From assembly GCA_902362975.1 (NCBI GenBank), contig CABIYO010000055.1, positions 1 through 15,485 of the forward strand: a stretch of DNA of 15,485 nt, read 5' to 3'. The position numbers and the translations under genes are program-made. Source of the DNA: Caryophanales bacterium. GTDB lineage: Bacteria > Bacillota > Bacilli > Exiguobacteriales > Exiguobacteriaceae. The notes under the pieces are model-generated. The model was not told the origin of the DNA. It searched no databases and worked only from the letters and a program-made list of their open reading frames with translations. Shown here one piece after another: positions 8,701 to 15,048 of this stretch. The first letter of the stretch is position 1. Each line of letters begins with the position of its first letter.

Positions 8701-9226
8701 TTTCTTTATAATCTTCCAGTGTTTCAAACATGAATGGCATATAACGGTTCAAGTCGTTACAGTGTATTTTAATGAGATACTTAAAAAGTTCATCTGTTTT
8801 ATTGTTCATTTTCAGTTCATAAACGTACTCTTTATCCAATTCTAAATCAAGTGACAGTGCCTCCTTCATCATGTCTGGCTCTGCACTGTCACCATTTGAT
8901 GATGATAAAACACGTATCTTTGTTGGAAGATAATCATTCACTTCCATGAAGCGTAATGCAATTAAACGGTTAAACCATGTGTATGCTGTTTCTTCCATAA
9001 CTCGATTGAAATCAATTTCGTTAATTCGAGCAATCAGTTTGTTACGTTGTCGTCTTTCTACATCCGAAAGCTGTCTGCCGTCAATAAAAACGGCATCGGA
9101 GCTTTCTACATTGGCTTTTTGAATAGATTCAGCTGTAATCCCGATTTTTCTTGCTTGTAGCTCTACTCGTTCCAGCAACTCTTTTCGAGCTTCTGTTGCA
9201 AACTTTTTCAATGCACTTTTATTCAT
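5729..9226 (-). CDS. pglX: BREX adenine-specific DNA methyltransferase PglX
   Basis: 1165 residues from the ATG at 9226, chosen because AAGGG lies eight bases upstream and the product begins MNKSALKKFATEAR as is usual for PglX. GTG at 9235 and ATG at 9232 are in-frame alternatives. It is a gamma-class N6-adenine methyltransferase: FATQLFTPEWIVRY at about 238-251, SAM-binding motif I DPAMGSG at 309-315, LYGLDIDD just after it, and catalytic motif IV NPPY at 492-495. The region after about 600 is the likely target-recognition part, and a charged coiled coil lies near the C-terminus. PglX methylates host DNA at a non-palindromic site, letting BREX tell self from phage. The recognition sequence cannot be read from the gene. 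It begins 11 bp after brxC. Length is normal and I see no truncation. Confidence 0.97.
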   Translation of the reverse strand: MNKSALKKFATEARKELLERVELQARKIGITAESIQKANVESSDAVFIDGRQLSDVERRQRNKLIARINEIDFNRVMEETAYTWFNRLIALRFMEVNDYLPTKIRVLSSSNGDSAEPDMMKEALSLDLELDKEYVYELKMNNKTDELFKYLIKIHCNDLNRYMPFMFETLEDYKEILFPEGLLGTDSFVRQMTNTDVIAESDWENVEIIGWLYQYYISEENERVIKAKKRYKAEELPFATQLFTPEWIVRYMVQNALGRYWVESHPEHRDLIQNWEFYLENPGPEDDFEEKLAPYINKELNVEDIKCFDPAMGSGHILVYMFDVLFEIYSKCGYMEREIPRLIIEKNLYGLDIDDRAYQLASFSIVMKALQYNRRFLRSIERDGLTMNLASIQETNMLTDEEVAFLAGESSGEPYEKMKSFINQFKHAKAIGSLIKLEEYDKHFLQNRLTAIEELSGDLFESEMKERILSLFENLIKQASLMSMKYDIFITNPPYAGSKYVTTEVSLYLKKKYTDVSSDLFSAFMEYSFHATKVNGQIGMITPYVWMFLSSYERLRKVIVEKTSISSFVQLEYNGFEAAMVPVCIFTMRNYPIDTTGEFIKLSEFKGVNMQSVKTLEAVKNSNSPYRFSFLTKNFGMIPGNTIAYWISDRFTEVFTKGETLANLGEARSGLQTGNNNRFLRFWYEVNHNNIGFGLESTAQAKESGLKWFPQVKGGSYRKWYGNYDYIVNYQNDGFEIRNYEGTGIIKSPHLYFKEGITWSHTTTISLGCRILPKGFIFNVEAPSVFNVEDRLLLLGLLNTNLINNIFAVFNESFHYLVGDMNKLPILLPESDSVRSHVQSLVRENITISKQDWDSFETSWDFKRHPLITGENLELAFMKWKKDCDERFDKLKSNEEELNRIFIEIYGLQDELTPEVADEEVSLREADVERDIKSFIFYAIGCSFGRYSLDEEGLVYAGGEFDASRYKTFPADEDNILPILPGVYFEDDIVTRFVDFVRLTFSEETLEENLDFIADAIGRKANETAREALRRYFLNDFYKDHVQVYKKRPIYWLFTSGKEKAFNCLIYMHRYDKTTLSRIRTDYLHEVQIRMDAEKKDLLEIIEGDFTAKEISNAKKELKALDKKIDELKAYDEILHHMADMQIEIDLDDGVKVNYEKFEGLVAKI

Positions 9227-9237
9227 CTGCATCACCC

Positions 9238-12200
9238 TTATTCAATGAACTCAATCTGTTTATTTGCCTTAATGATTTGCTTTAGCTTGTGGGATAGTGT
9301 ATTGATGTACAAATCCACTTCTTCTTCTGTCGACAATGTTTTCACCGTCACAAGTTCTTTCACCTTCACCGTCTGTTTCTGAATAACTGGTTCAATTGGT
9401 GGATCTACAACTGTCCCTGCATTTCTCTTTTGTTCTTCCGCTTTTTTTCGTTGCCATTCAATAATTTCTTGTCGTATTTCTTTCAGTGTCTTTTCTTTAT
9501 AACTGTTACTTTGCGAAATCGTTGCATCCACCTTGAAAATATCTGTAAATTGCTCAAGGCTCGCCTTTAATCCTTGATAATATTGCTCCACTCGATGTTT
9601 CGTTTCATTTGAAACACCATACTGAGTTGCTTGTAAAACTAATTCATTATAATCCGCCTGCAATTTTTCATTGGCATTCGCTTTTTTCTCTACTAACACA
9701 TCTTCTATTTGTTGCTCTAATGAATGAAGTAAACCAGGGATGTCCCTTATGTTTTTGTAAGGAATCGGATCTTCCACAATGTTACGAAGTTGATGTATTG
9801 CTTTTTCTATTTCGTCACCTGATAAGTACGATTTATTTTCTTCGTACTTTACAAGTCCTGCTAAACCTCGGTCAAAAATATCCTTTTGATTCGATTCGAA
9901 GAAGCTTTTTACATACACAATGTCTTCTTCCCAGTAAGCTAAGTCATCTTCCATTTCTTTTAGTTTTAAGAAGAAAGATGCGTTATCAAGCTGTTTGTTA
10001 AATTGTTCGAAGTATTCTAAGCCTTTGTTTAATAAACTCAAGCCAGGATATTTTCTACCTTCGTAACGTGCTTTAAACGAATTGATTTCATCTACTTGCT
10101 TGGCAATAAGCGAACGAATATCCTTTACCAGACCGTCTTCATCATCTGCTAAATCCGTTGTATTAAATACTTCTTTGCAAATTCTTCTCGCAGTACGAAG
10201 AAGGGCTTCATCCACTTTCACTCGTTTTGTAATGATTCCTTTATCCGCTTCTGTTGTTTTTCCGAAAACCGTCAATAATTTGTTTGTGTCGATTTCTGGC
10301 TCTAAATACTCTGAATTATAACGAATGCGAATGCGTTGCTCTTTTAGCAATTGTGCAAGGAGGCCTGCTATATCAAGCTGTTTCCAGCCATAAGGTTTGT
10401 CTACAAAACGATCATACACAAGTTTGACTCGGACTTGTTTATTCAATTGCTCCTGCAAGTCGATATATTCATAAACTTCACTTTTCGCAAGGTCATTCGG
10501 ACTTTGAATCATTTGTTCGTCAAAGGAAATTTGCTGGTCATCCGAAGCTAAAATAGAAATGAGCTCTCTCTCATTATCCAAATGCTCTTTCACATAGCCT
10601 AATTTCGTGTAGACGTTATCGACTAAATGCTTAAATGCCGTATTTATTTTTTCTTTTACGGAAGAGCCTTTAATATCCATTTTGTCGCCGTTAACGAAGA
10701 ATGCACCGTCTTTGATCGCTTCTTCTAACAATTCTCGTACTCGTCGTCTTCTTTCACGTGCTTCAGCTTGTTTGTTATTTAATATATTTTGGATGTTTTC
10801 AGGTAGTTGTGTAATGTTCTTTTTCTTGCGATATTCTTCAATACGTAATGCTTCTTCCATTTCCTCGACATACGCTTCATTGCCACCAAGCTTCAGTATC
10901 GTTTCTCCATTACCAGATGACATCATCATCAACTCTTGGTCAGACTTAGCATAATGGTCTGATAACGGTGATAAGATTTGAATACCGATGTTTGACGTTT
11001 GATTACCATAAGGTTTTTCATCCATCACTTGATTGTAAGAAAACGAATATTCTTTTGAATAAGTAAACCGTTTTTCTTCGTATAGGTCATTGAAGATGTA
11101 TTGAGCTAATTCACGTTTTACTAAGCTTTCATCCACATTCAACTGTTTGATTTCTCGGTTAATATCTTGTTCATCATCAGTTAAGAACAGGTAGTTGTCC
11201 CCGTTCTTTCCAATCAGTGTTTGTGACATTAACTTCCGTAATGCCACTTTGATTTTCTCTTTTAACTCTAATTTGTCTTCATCAATATGTGTGACCATTA
11301 GAGTAGCAATATTATCAATGTTGGCTGGAAGTTCTTTAATGTACTTGATCATGAACAGCACTTTTAACAAATCAATGTTAAACGGATCATCTTTTAAAGC
11401 AGGATTCATGCTTGCCCCTTCGATTACCCTTGAAATAGAAGGATTTAAAAATTCTTTGATCGTATCGTAAAATGCATAGAACGGAATGAGAGAACCTTCT
11501 TCTGCATCTTTATACTGAAGTCCCGCTTCCTTAAATGCGGATAACATCGAACGTTCCCCTTCAGATAAGTGCTTTCCTGAAGAGCCATGTTTACGTACTT
11601 GCTCGAAGACGTTTTGAAGTAACTTAAATTGGTAAGGTATGAACGGATATACTTCCGCAAATTCCGTATCGTCTTCATAGCCTCGAAGATCTGCTGTGCT
11701 TTCTCTAAAACTAATTAAATTTTTCAAGATGGCACTTTTATTCGGATAATCCGCTCTTAGCTTGTCTAACACATGAGGATATTTTTCTAAAATACGTTTT
11801 TTAATAACTTCGTCAACCGAGATAGATGATAGGGATAGTCGTGTGTCAAAACGACCTTGGATACGTGAAAAGTCATCCCCTTTGACTTTAATAATTGAGT
11901 CAATACTTTCTTGGGAAGTGACCATTATCCACACTTTACCTTGTGCATATGTCCCTAAATCTTCTGTTAACGTTTGTAGATTCAACATAAGGTTTCGGTT
12001 ATCCCCGATGTATTGTCCAATCTCATCGACTAAAAACACCAAATGAAAATTTGGACCTTTGCTATCAATGTACTCCTTTACATCTTTTGCGAATTTCTCA
12101 ATGCTAATTTCAAAATTATTAACTCCGCTTTCAAACCAATTACGAGCAGATTCTTCTGTCATGTTTGTCGCTTTTACTAATGCTCCGATGACATAATCTG

Positions 12201-12810
12201 CATCGAAGTAGAAACTGTTTCGGCGTTCTTCCCACGGTTCACCCGCAAGAGCATGGAATTCAGTCTTAAATGTTTCGTAAACTCCCTGCTTATCTAAATA
12301 CTTTTCCATTTCTGCAACACCAGGAATGTCGCCGTAGTAGCCACGATGCTCGTAAAACACCTTCATGAACACACGTAAAATTGCATCTTCTTTTGATTTG
12401 TTATCTAAAGAGCTTTTAGAATCAATATTAAACAAGATTACTTCTGTATCCACGTCTGCTGTCCGCTTCATATTGGCGTAGACAAGAGCGTCTTTTATTT
12501 TTTCATCAAAGAAATCAACAGGCTTCTTTCCTTCTACTGCTCTGTTTTCTAAAAGGTACGCAAGGATTTTAAGGAAGTGTGATTTACCCGAACCGAAGAA
12601 TCCGCTTATCCAGACACCCATTTTGTCCGTCTTACCTTGGACTCCCTTTAAATAGTTTTCATAGAACTTAGAAAAGTGTTTATGTAATTCCTGTGTTACA
12701 ACATACTCGTCTAATTCTTGATAAATATCTGCTTCGTTTGTTTGGGCAACTTTAATAACCCCACGAATATCACGTTCAATATCCTTTAAAAACATCTCTT
12801 TAAGTAGCAT
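9238..12810 (-). CDS. brxC: BREX P-loop ATPase BrxC (PglY-like, DUF499-type)
   Basis: 1190 residues, the largest BREX component. Walker A GFFGSGKS is at 70-77. Walker B reads LVFLVDE at about 257-263 and continues IGQYIGD, a pattern typical of BrxC/PglY ATPases. The N-terminal MFLKDIERDIRGVIKV stretch is characteristic of the family. The C-terminal half is rich in Glu, Lys and Gln, including an Arg/Glu-rich segment near 700 and long charged helices from about 950 on, and probably forms coiled coils. In BREX, BrxC is a cytoplasmic ATPase required for defence; its precise motor role is not established. The ATG at 12810 has GAGGGGGA seven to eight bases upstream and lies 19 bp after brxB. The stop is 11 bp before the pglX ATG, consistent with translational coupling. 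Confidence 0.97.
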   Translation of the reverse strand: MLLKEMFLKDIERDIRGVIKVAQTNEADIYQELDEYVVTQELHKHFSKFYENYLKGVQGKTDKMGVWISGFFGSGKSHFLKILAYLLENRAVEGKKPVDFFDEKIKDALVYANMKRTADVDTEVILFNIDSKSSLDNKSKEDAILRVFMKVFYEHRGYYGDIPGVAEMEKYLDKQGVYETFKTEFHALAGEPWEERRNSFYFDADYVIGALVKATNMTEESARNWFESGVNNFEISIEKFAKDVKEYIDSKGPNFHLVFLVDEIGQYIGDNRNLMLNLQTLTEDLGTYAQGKVWIMVTSQESIDSIIKVKGDDFSRIQGRFDTRLSLSSISVDEVIKKRILEKYPHVLDKLRADYPNKSAILKNLISFRESTADLRGYEDDTEFAEVYPFIPYQFKLLQNVFEQVRKHGSSGKHLSEGERSMLSAFKEAGLQYKDAEEGSLIPFYAFYDTIKEFLNPSISRVIEGASMNPALKDDPFNIDLLKVLFMIKYIKELPANIDNIATLMVTHIDEDKLELKEKIKVALRKLMSQTLIGKNGDNYLFLTDDEQDINREIKQLNVDESLVKRELAQYIFNDLYEEKRFTYSKEYSFSYNQVMDEKPYGNQTSNIGIQILSPLSDHYAKSDQELMMMSSGNGETILKLGGNEAYVEEMEEALRIEEYRKKKNITQLPENIQNILNNKQAEARERRRRVRELLEEAIKDGAFFVNGDKMDIKGSSVKEKINTAFKHLVDNVYTKLGYVKEHLDNERELISILASDDQQISFDEQMIQSPNDLAKSEVYEYIDLQEQLNKQVRVKLVYDRFVDKPYGWKQLDIAGLLAQLLKEQRIRIRYNSEYLEPEIDTNKLLTVFGKTTEADKGIITKRVKVDEALLRTARRICKEVFNTTDLADDEDGLVKDIRSLIAKQVDEINSFKARYEGRKYPGLSLLNKGLEYFEQFNKQLDNASFFLKLKEMEDDLAYWEEDIVYVKSFFESNQKDIFDRGLAGLVKYEENKSYLSGDEIEKAIHQLRNIVEDPIPYKNIRDIPGLLHSLEQQIEDVLVEKKANANEKLQADYNELVLQATQYGVSNETKHRVEQYYQGLKASLEQFTDIFKVDATISQSNSYKEKTLKEIRQEIIEWQRKKAEEQKRNAGTVVDPPIEPVIQKQTVKVKELVTVKTLSTEEEVDLYINTLSHKLKQIIKANKQIEFIE

Positions 12811-12829
12811 CTAATTTCCCCCTCTTCCT

Positions 12830-13396
12830 TTAATCCACTAAGCGAAACGCACGATAGTAGTTATCATCTTTAAATTTGCTAAATAATTGAAGCGATTGAC
12901 CGTCATACTGACCTGGGAAAAACATGACGACGGGCGTTTTATCCAATACTTCTTGAAGGTTATTCAAAATATTGTGTGACCGTACAAACGGGTATACTTT
13001 CCCCACTCCTGTCAAAAGGACAACATTGTAATCTTCAATCTGCTCCTTAATTTTTTGCAGAAAAACATCTGGTTTGGCAAAGGTTGTCATTGCTTTAAAA
13101 AGTGCATCTTTTCCTTGCCTTTGTTCCATTTCAAATATCCGATCAAAAATTCTCTTTTCTTTTGTTATTTCAATTAGCATTTTATATAGGTCAAACTCAA
13201 TTATTCGTCTGTTACTACCTTCATAAGAAAATTCTTTTTTTATGTGTTTCACATAATCTCTGACTTTTAATTCATGTTCAGGTTCGTAGTCAAAGACATA
13301 AAAGCTAATTTCATTTCCAAGTCCTCTTCCTTCAATAAACTTGTCTTCTCGTATTTTAGGAATGATTTTATCCAGTCTGGCATTGATGTTTGTCAT
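12830..13396 (-). CDS. brxB: BREX protein BrxB (DUF1788)
   Basis: 188 residues, the usual size for BrxB. The identification rests on position between brxA and brxC, length, and family patterns such as the N-terminal MTNINARLDKIIPKI, a central VVLLTGVGKVYPFVRSH stretch and a C-terminal PVVMFFPGQYDGQSLQLF stretch, all typical of the DUF1788 family. No catalytic motif is visible. It is a core component of type 1 BREX and probably works in a complex with other Brx proteins; its biochemical role is unknown. The ATG is three bases after the brxA stop, and GGGAGAG at the end of brxA acts as its ribosome site, so the two genes are probably translationally coupled. Confidence 0.95.
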   Translation of the reverse strand: MTNINARLDKIIPKIREDKFIEGRGLGNEISFYVFDYEPEHELKVRDYVKHIKKEFSYEGSNRRIIEFDLYKMLIEITKEKRIFDRIFEMEQRQGKDALFKAMTTFAKPDVFLQKIKEQIEDYNVVLLTGVGKVYPFVRSHNILNNLQEVLDKTPVVMFFPGQYDGQSLQLFSKFKDDNYYRAFRLVD

Positions 13397-13399
13397 ATT

Positions 13400-13996
13400 C
13401 TACTCTCCCATCGCATGGACATACTGTGCATCACCAATATGGATTAGATACTCGCTTAATTGCCGATCAATGATAAGGCGATTTAACTCGTTGCCACGTC
13501 GTTCCTTCAATATCCCGCTTTCATAAAGCACTTGCATATATGCCCGTTTCAACTTTTCCGTATTAATGGCACTCCAACTGGCAACCTTTTCACTTTGTTC
13601 AGCTTTTGCAGTGAAAAATACGTTCATATCTTTTTTCTCAATGAGGTAATCATTATGACGAAATTTCTCGCTTATGACTTCGTTCATAAATTCAAAGAAT
13701 AGTAAGTCTGTTTTCATAATGGCGTATAAATTAATTACTTTACTTATTTCAATTGAACCCTCTACCATTAGATCTGCTAATACAGAATCTATTACTTCGG
13801 CTCTTCTCATAATGGAAGGTAATGTTCGATTAATTCTTCCCTTTTTCTCAAATTGGAAGAGGTTTTCTTCAACAACCCTTCTTCTAATTTCTTCTGGTGT
13901 TAAATCCATTCGCTTCAATTTTGCGACCTGCTTTAGTTCAAATAATAAAAAGGAAGCACCGTTTAAACTTGAAGAATATTCCAACTCTATTGTCAC
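13400..13996 (-). CDS. brxA: BREX protein BrxA (DUF1819)
   Basis: First gene of the operon, 198 residues from a GTG at 13996. I prefer this start because AAAGGTAGGA precedes it and the product then begins MTIELEYSSSLNGASFLL, close to usual BrxA N-termini. A GTG at 14014 would add six residues but has a poor ribosome site. The sequence is mostly helical, with EEIRRRVVEENLFQ at about 35-48, RTLPSIMRRAEVID at about 57-70 and a helix-turn-helix-like C-terminal half ending RQLSEYLIHIG. Published structures of BrxA homologues show a winged-helix DNA-binding fold; that role is inferred here. BrxA is conserved in type 1 BREX and may act in regulation or assembly. No separate BrxR-type WYL regulator gene is seen upstream. 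Confidence 0.94.
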   Translation of the reverse strand: MTIELEYSSSLNGASFLLFELKQVAKLKRMDLTPEEIRRRVVEENLFQFEKKGRINRTLPSIMRRAEVIDSVLADLMVEGSIEISKVINLYAIMKTDLLFFEFMNEVISEKFRHNDYLIEKKDMNVFFTAKAEQSEKVASWSAINTEKLKRAYMQVLYESGILKERRGNELNRLIIDRQLSEYLIHIGDAQYVHAMGE

Positions 13997-14035
13997 CCAA
14001 ATCCTACCTTTCACACAAGACTATTAACCTATTCC

Positions 14036-14055
14036 TTTTTGGCTCATCACCATAA
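14036..14055. repeat. Left terminal inverted repeat of an ISL3-like remnant
   Basis: The 20 bases TTTTTGGCTCATCACCATAA are perfectly inverted at 14562-14581. The core GGCTCATCACCATAA resembles ISL3-family ends, and the element probably starts at the GG at 14041. It lies about 40 bp upstream of the brxA start, so the BREX operon directly abuts this element. Confidence 0.75.
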
Positions 14056-14065
14056 GGTATGGTTG

Positions 14066-14101
14066 ACGATGAATTATAAAATTAAGTGCAACACCCAAAA
14101 G
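14066..14101 (-). promoter_or_regulatory. Candidate BREX promoter inside the IS30 terminus
   Basis: A perfect TATAAT lies on the minus strand at 14078-14073, reading out of the IS30 end toward brxA, about 77 bp before its GTG. The best upstream element at 16-17 bp spacing (TTTTGG or CTTTTG) is a poor match to TTGACA, so strength is uncertain. The same TATAAT occurs at 99-104 on the plus strand of the left IS end, reading into the 3' end of brxL as antisense. A weaker alternative for brxA is TTAATA at 14027-14022 with GTGATG 17 bp upstream. Confidence 0.35.
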
Positions 14102-14430
14102 TGGACACAAAAAAAGCCCATGACGCTTTCCTCGTGTAGAATGAAGTCACCACAACACACATTCAGACAGAGGAATCGCTATGAGCTACACCCATCTTAC
14201 CACAACGGAACGTGTAAAAATAAAGATGTATCTGGAGCTCGGGATGTCCATCCGGTCCATCGCGAGACGGCTCGGGCGACAGCCATCGACCGCGTCTCGC
14301 GGGAGATCAGACGGAACCCCGACTACGTGGCTGAACGTGCTCAGAAACGCTACGACAAGGGCGAAGACCAACTGCGGTGCCAAGACGAAACTCGATGACA
14401 CGATGCGTCGAACAATCGTGTCCAGTCTAT
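14068..14430 (+). mobile_element. Truncated IS30-family element (5' part only)
   Basis: The first 109 bp are an inverted copy of window positions 1-109, and a transposase start follows at 14181. The right boundary is approximate: IS30-like protein similarity fades after about 14425 and ISL3-like similarity begins by about 14440. The element therefore inserted in the ISL3 element about 27 bp from its end, and a deletion then joined the two transposases. About 360 bp remain of a typical length of about 1 kb. Confidence 0.7.
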
Positions 14431-14546
14431 CGAACGGAAAGATGGAAGGAACGAACAACAAAATCAAGCTCATCAAACGCCGTGGTTATGGCTACCGAAC
14501 CCTTGAACGGTTCTTTTTAAGGTTGTATCTAGAAATCGGTCGTTAA
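14181..14546 (+). pseudogene. Chimeric transposase remnant: IS30 N-terminus joined to ISL3 C-terminus
   Basis: The open frame of 121 codons starts with MSYTHLTTTERVKIKMYLEL and the helix-turn-helix MSIRSIARRLGRQPST, a classic IS30-family N-terminus. Just after PST an apparent 2-bp insertion (or 1-bp loss) moves the IS30 sequence into another frame, where REIRRN and YVAERAQKRYDKG are read at about 14298-14360. A second shift near 14362 restores the first frame, giving KTNCGAKTKLDDTMRRTIV, again IS30. From about 14435 the same frame encodes the ISL3-type C-terminal stretch. The frame stays open by chance across the shifts, so an annotation tool may call one gene, but the protein lacks the catalytic DDE core of both families and cannot be a working transposase. 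Confidence 0.85.
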
Positions 14547-14561
14547 AATAGCAACAACGAG

Positions 14562-14581
14562 TTATGGTGATGAGCCAAAAA
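14562..14581. repeat. Right terminal inverted repeat of the ISL3-like remnant
   Basis: TTATGGTGATGAGCCAAAAA is the perfect inverted partner of 14036-14055. It lies 15 bp after the stop of the ISL3-type C-terminal fragment, as expected for the right end of such an element. An A/T-rich hairpin follows (14586-14593 with 14609-14616, eight base pairs, 15-base loop); it may be a weak terminator. Confidence 0.75.
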
Positions 14582-14626
14582 AAGTGAAAAAAGGCTTTTA
14601 TTTTTGCTCTTTTTTCGTTGCTACTA

Positions 14627-14847
14627 TGTTCCTTTAAAATAAACTCACCCCATCTTCACAACCCGCCAACTCGCATTCCACCGTTGCCGTTTAAAATAAA
14701 GTCACGCTATTTCCCCCTCATTTTCACACTTTTTGTTCACGTTTTTCTCGATTTAAAATAAAGTTCTGTAAGATTCAAATCAAGAAAAGATAGTAGTTAC
14801 AAGGGTTTCGGGCATTTTGGGTACAGGACTTTATTTTAACTAAATCA
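14627..14847. repeat. Repeated TTAAAATAAA motifs, possible IS21-like end or small non-coding element
   Basis: TTTAAAATAAA occurs in direct orientation at 14633, 14690 and 14752 (spacings of 57 and 62 bp), each followed by a related tail (CTCAC, GTCAC, GTTCT). The reverse complement of TTAAAATAAAGTC occurs at 14827-14839. Repeated AAATAAAGTCAC-type motifs near an end resemble the multiple transposase-binding repeats of IS21-family elements. The block could be bounded by TG at 14627 and CA at 14847, but I see no target duplication. It has no coding sequence I can support. The family assignment is an inference. Confidence 0.4.
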
Positions 14848-14848
14848 G

Positions 14849-14912
14849 GCGAGAATTCTCCCTCCTCTAAGCGTCTCGGGGCGTAGCCCAGCGTAGGTGG
14901 GAGATGAATCGC
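14849..14912 (+). repeat. Imperfect palindrome upstream of tnpB, candidate IS200/IS605-type end structure
   Basis: The arm starting GCGAGAATTCTCCC at 14849 pairs imperfectly with GGTGGGAGATGAATCGC at 14896-14912, around an inner GGGC-GTA-GCCC hairpin at 14879-14889. Such imperfect hairpins are typical of IS200/IS605 ends and of the structured RNA linked to TnpB. It could be the left end of the tnpB element at the right edge, or the right end of a lost neighbour. The next 135 bp before tnpB are non-coding and contain a smaller hairpin, ACGAAC-AAAG-GTTCGT, at 14949-14964. Confidence 0.45.
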
Positions 14913-15048
14913 CCGGTCCAAAACTCTTCTCCCCCTGTGAGAGATGTGACGAACAAAGGTTCGTGATTCCGTCAGATTCTTCCTCTCCCTCCGCGGGTAT
15001 CGGATGAGGAGGACACATCACGATCTTCGGAAGGGAGGCGGGACGGAC

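Larger units (their letters stand above)
14041..14577 (+). mobile_element. ISL3-family remnant, internally deleted and interrupted by an IS30 end
   Basis: Bounded by the perfect inverted repeat at 14036-14055 and 14562-14581. Its right part encodes a peptide (SNGKMEGTNNKIKLIKRR, then GYGYRTLERFFLRLYLEIGR) that matches the C-terminal end of ISL3-family transposases. Only about 27 bp of its left end remain before IS30 sequence begins at 14068. The span is about 540 bp against roughly 1.3-1.5 kb for an intact ISL3 element, so most of its transposase is gone. No clear target duplication is visible outside the repeats. Confidence 0.7.

Noticed and set aside
14014..14180. Search for a BrxR-type regulator gene or second operon upstream of brxA
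   Set aside because: The region is filled by the ISL3 end, the IS30 terminus and a transposase start; no WYL or helix-turn-helix regulator other than the transposase fragment is present.
14186..14476. Minus-strand open frame opposite the IS30 fragment
   Set aside because: It lies antisense to recognised IS30 coding sequence and its product is a low-complexity hydrophobic reading with no family resemblance.
14633..14839. Regularly spaced direct repeats that could suggest a CRISPR array
   Set aside because: The repeats are only 11-13 bp, A/T-rich, few and partly inverted, with no cas genes nearby; an insertion-sequence end fits better.
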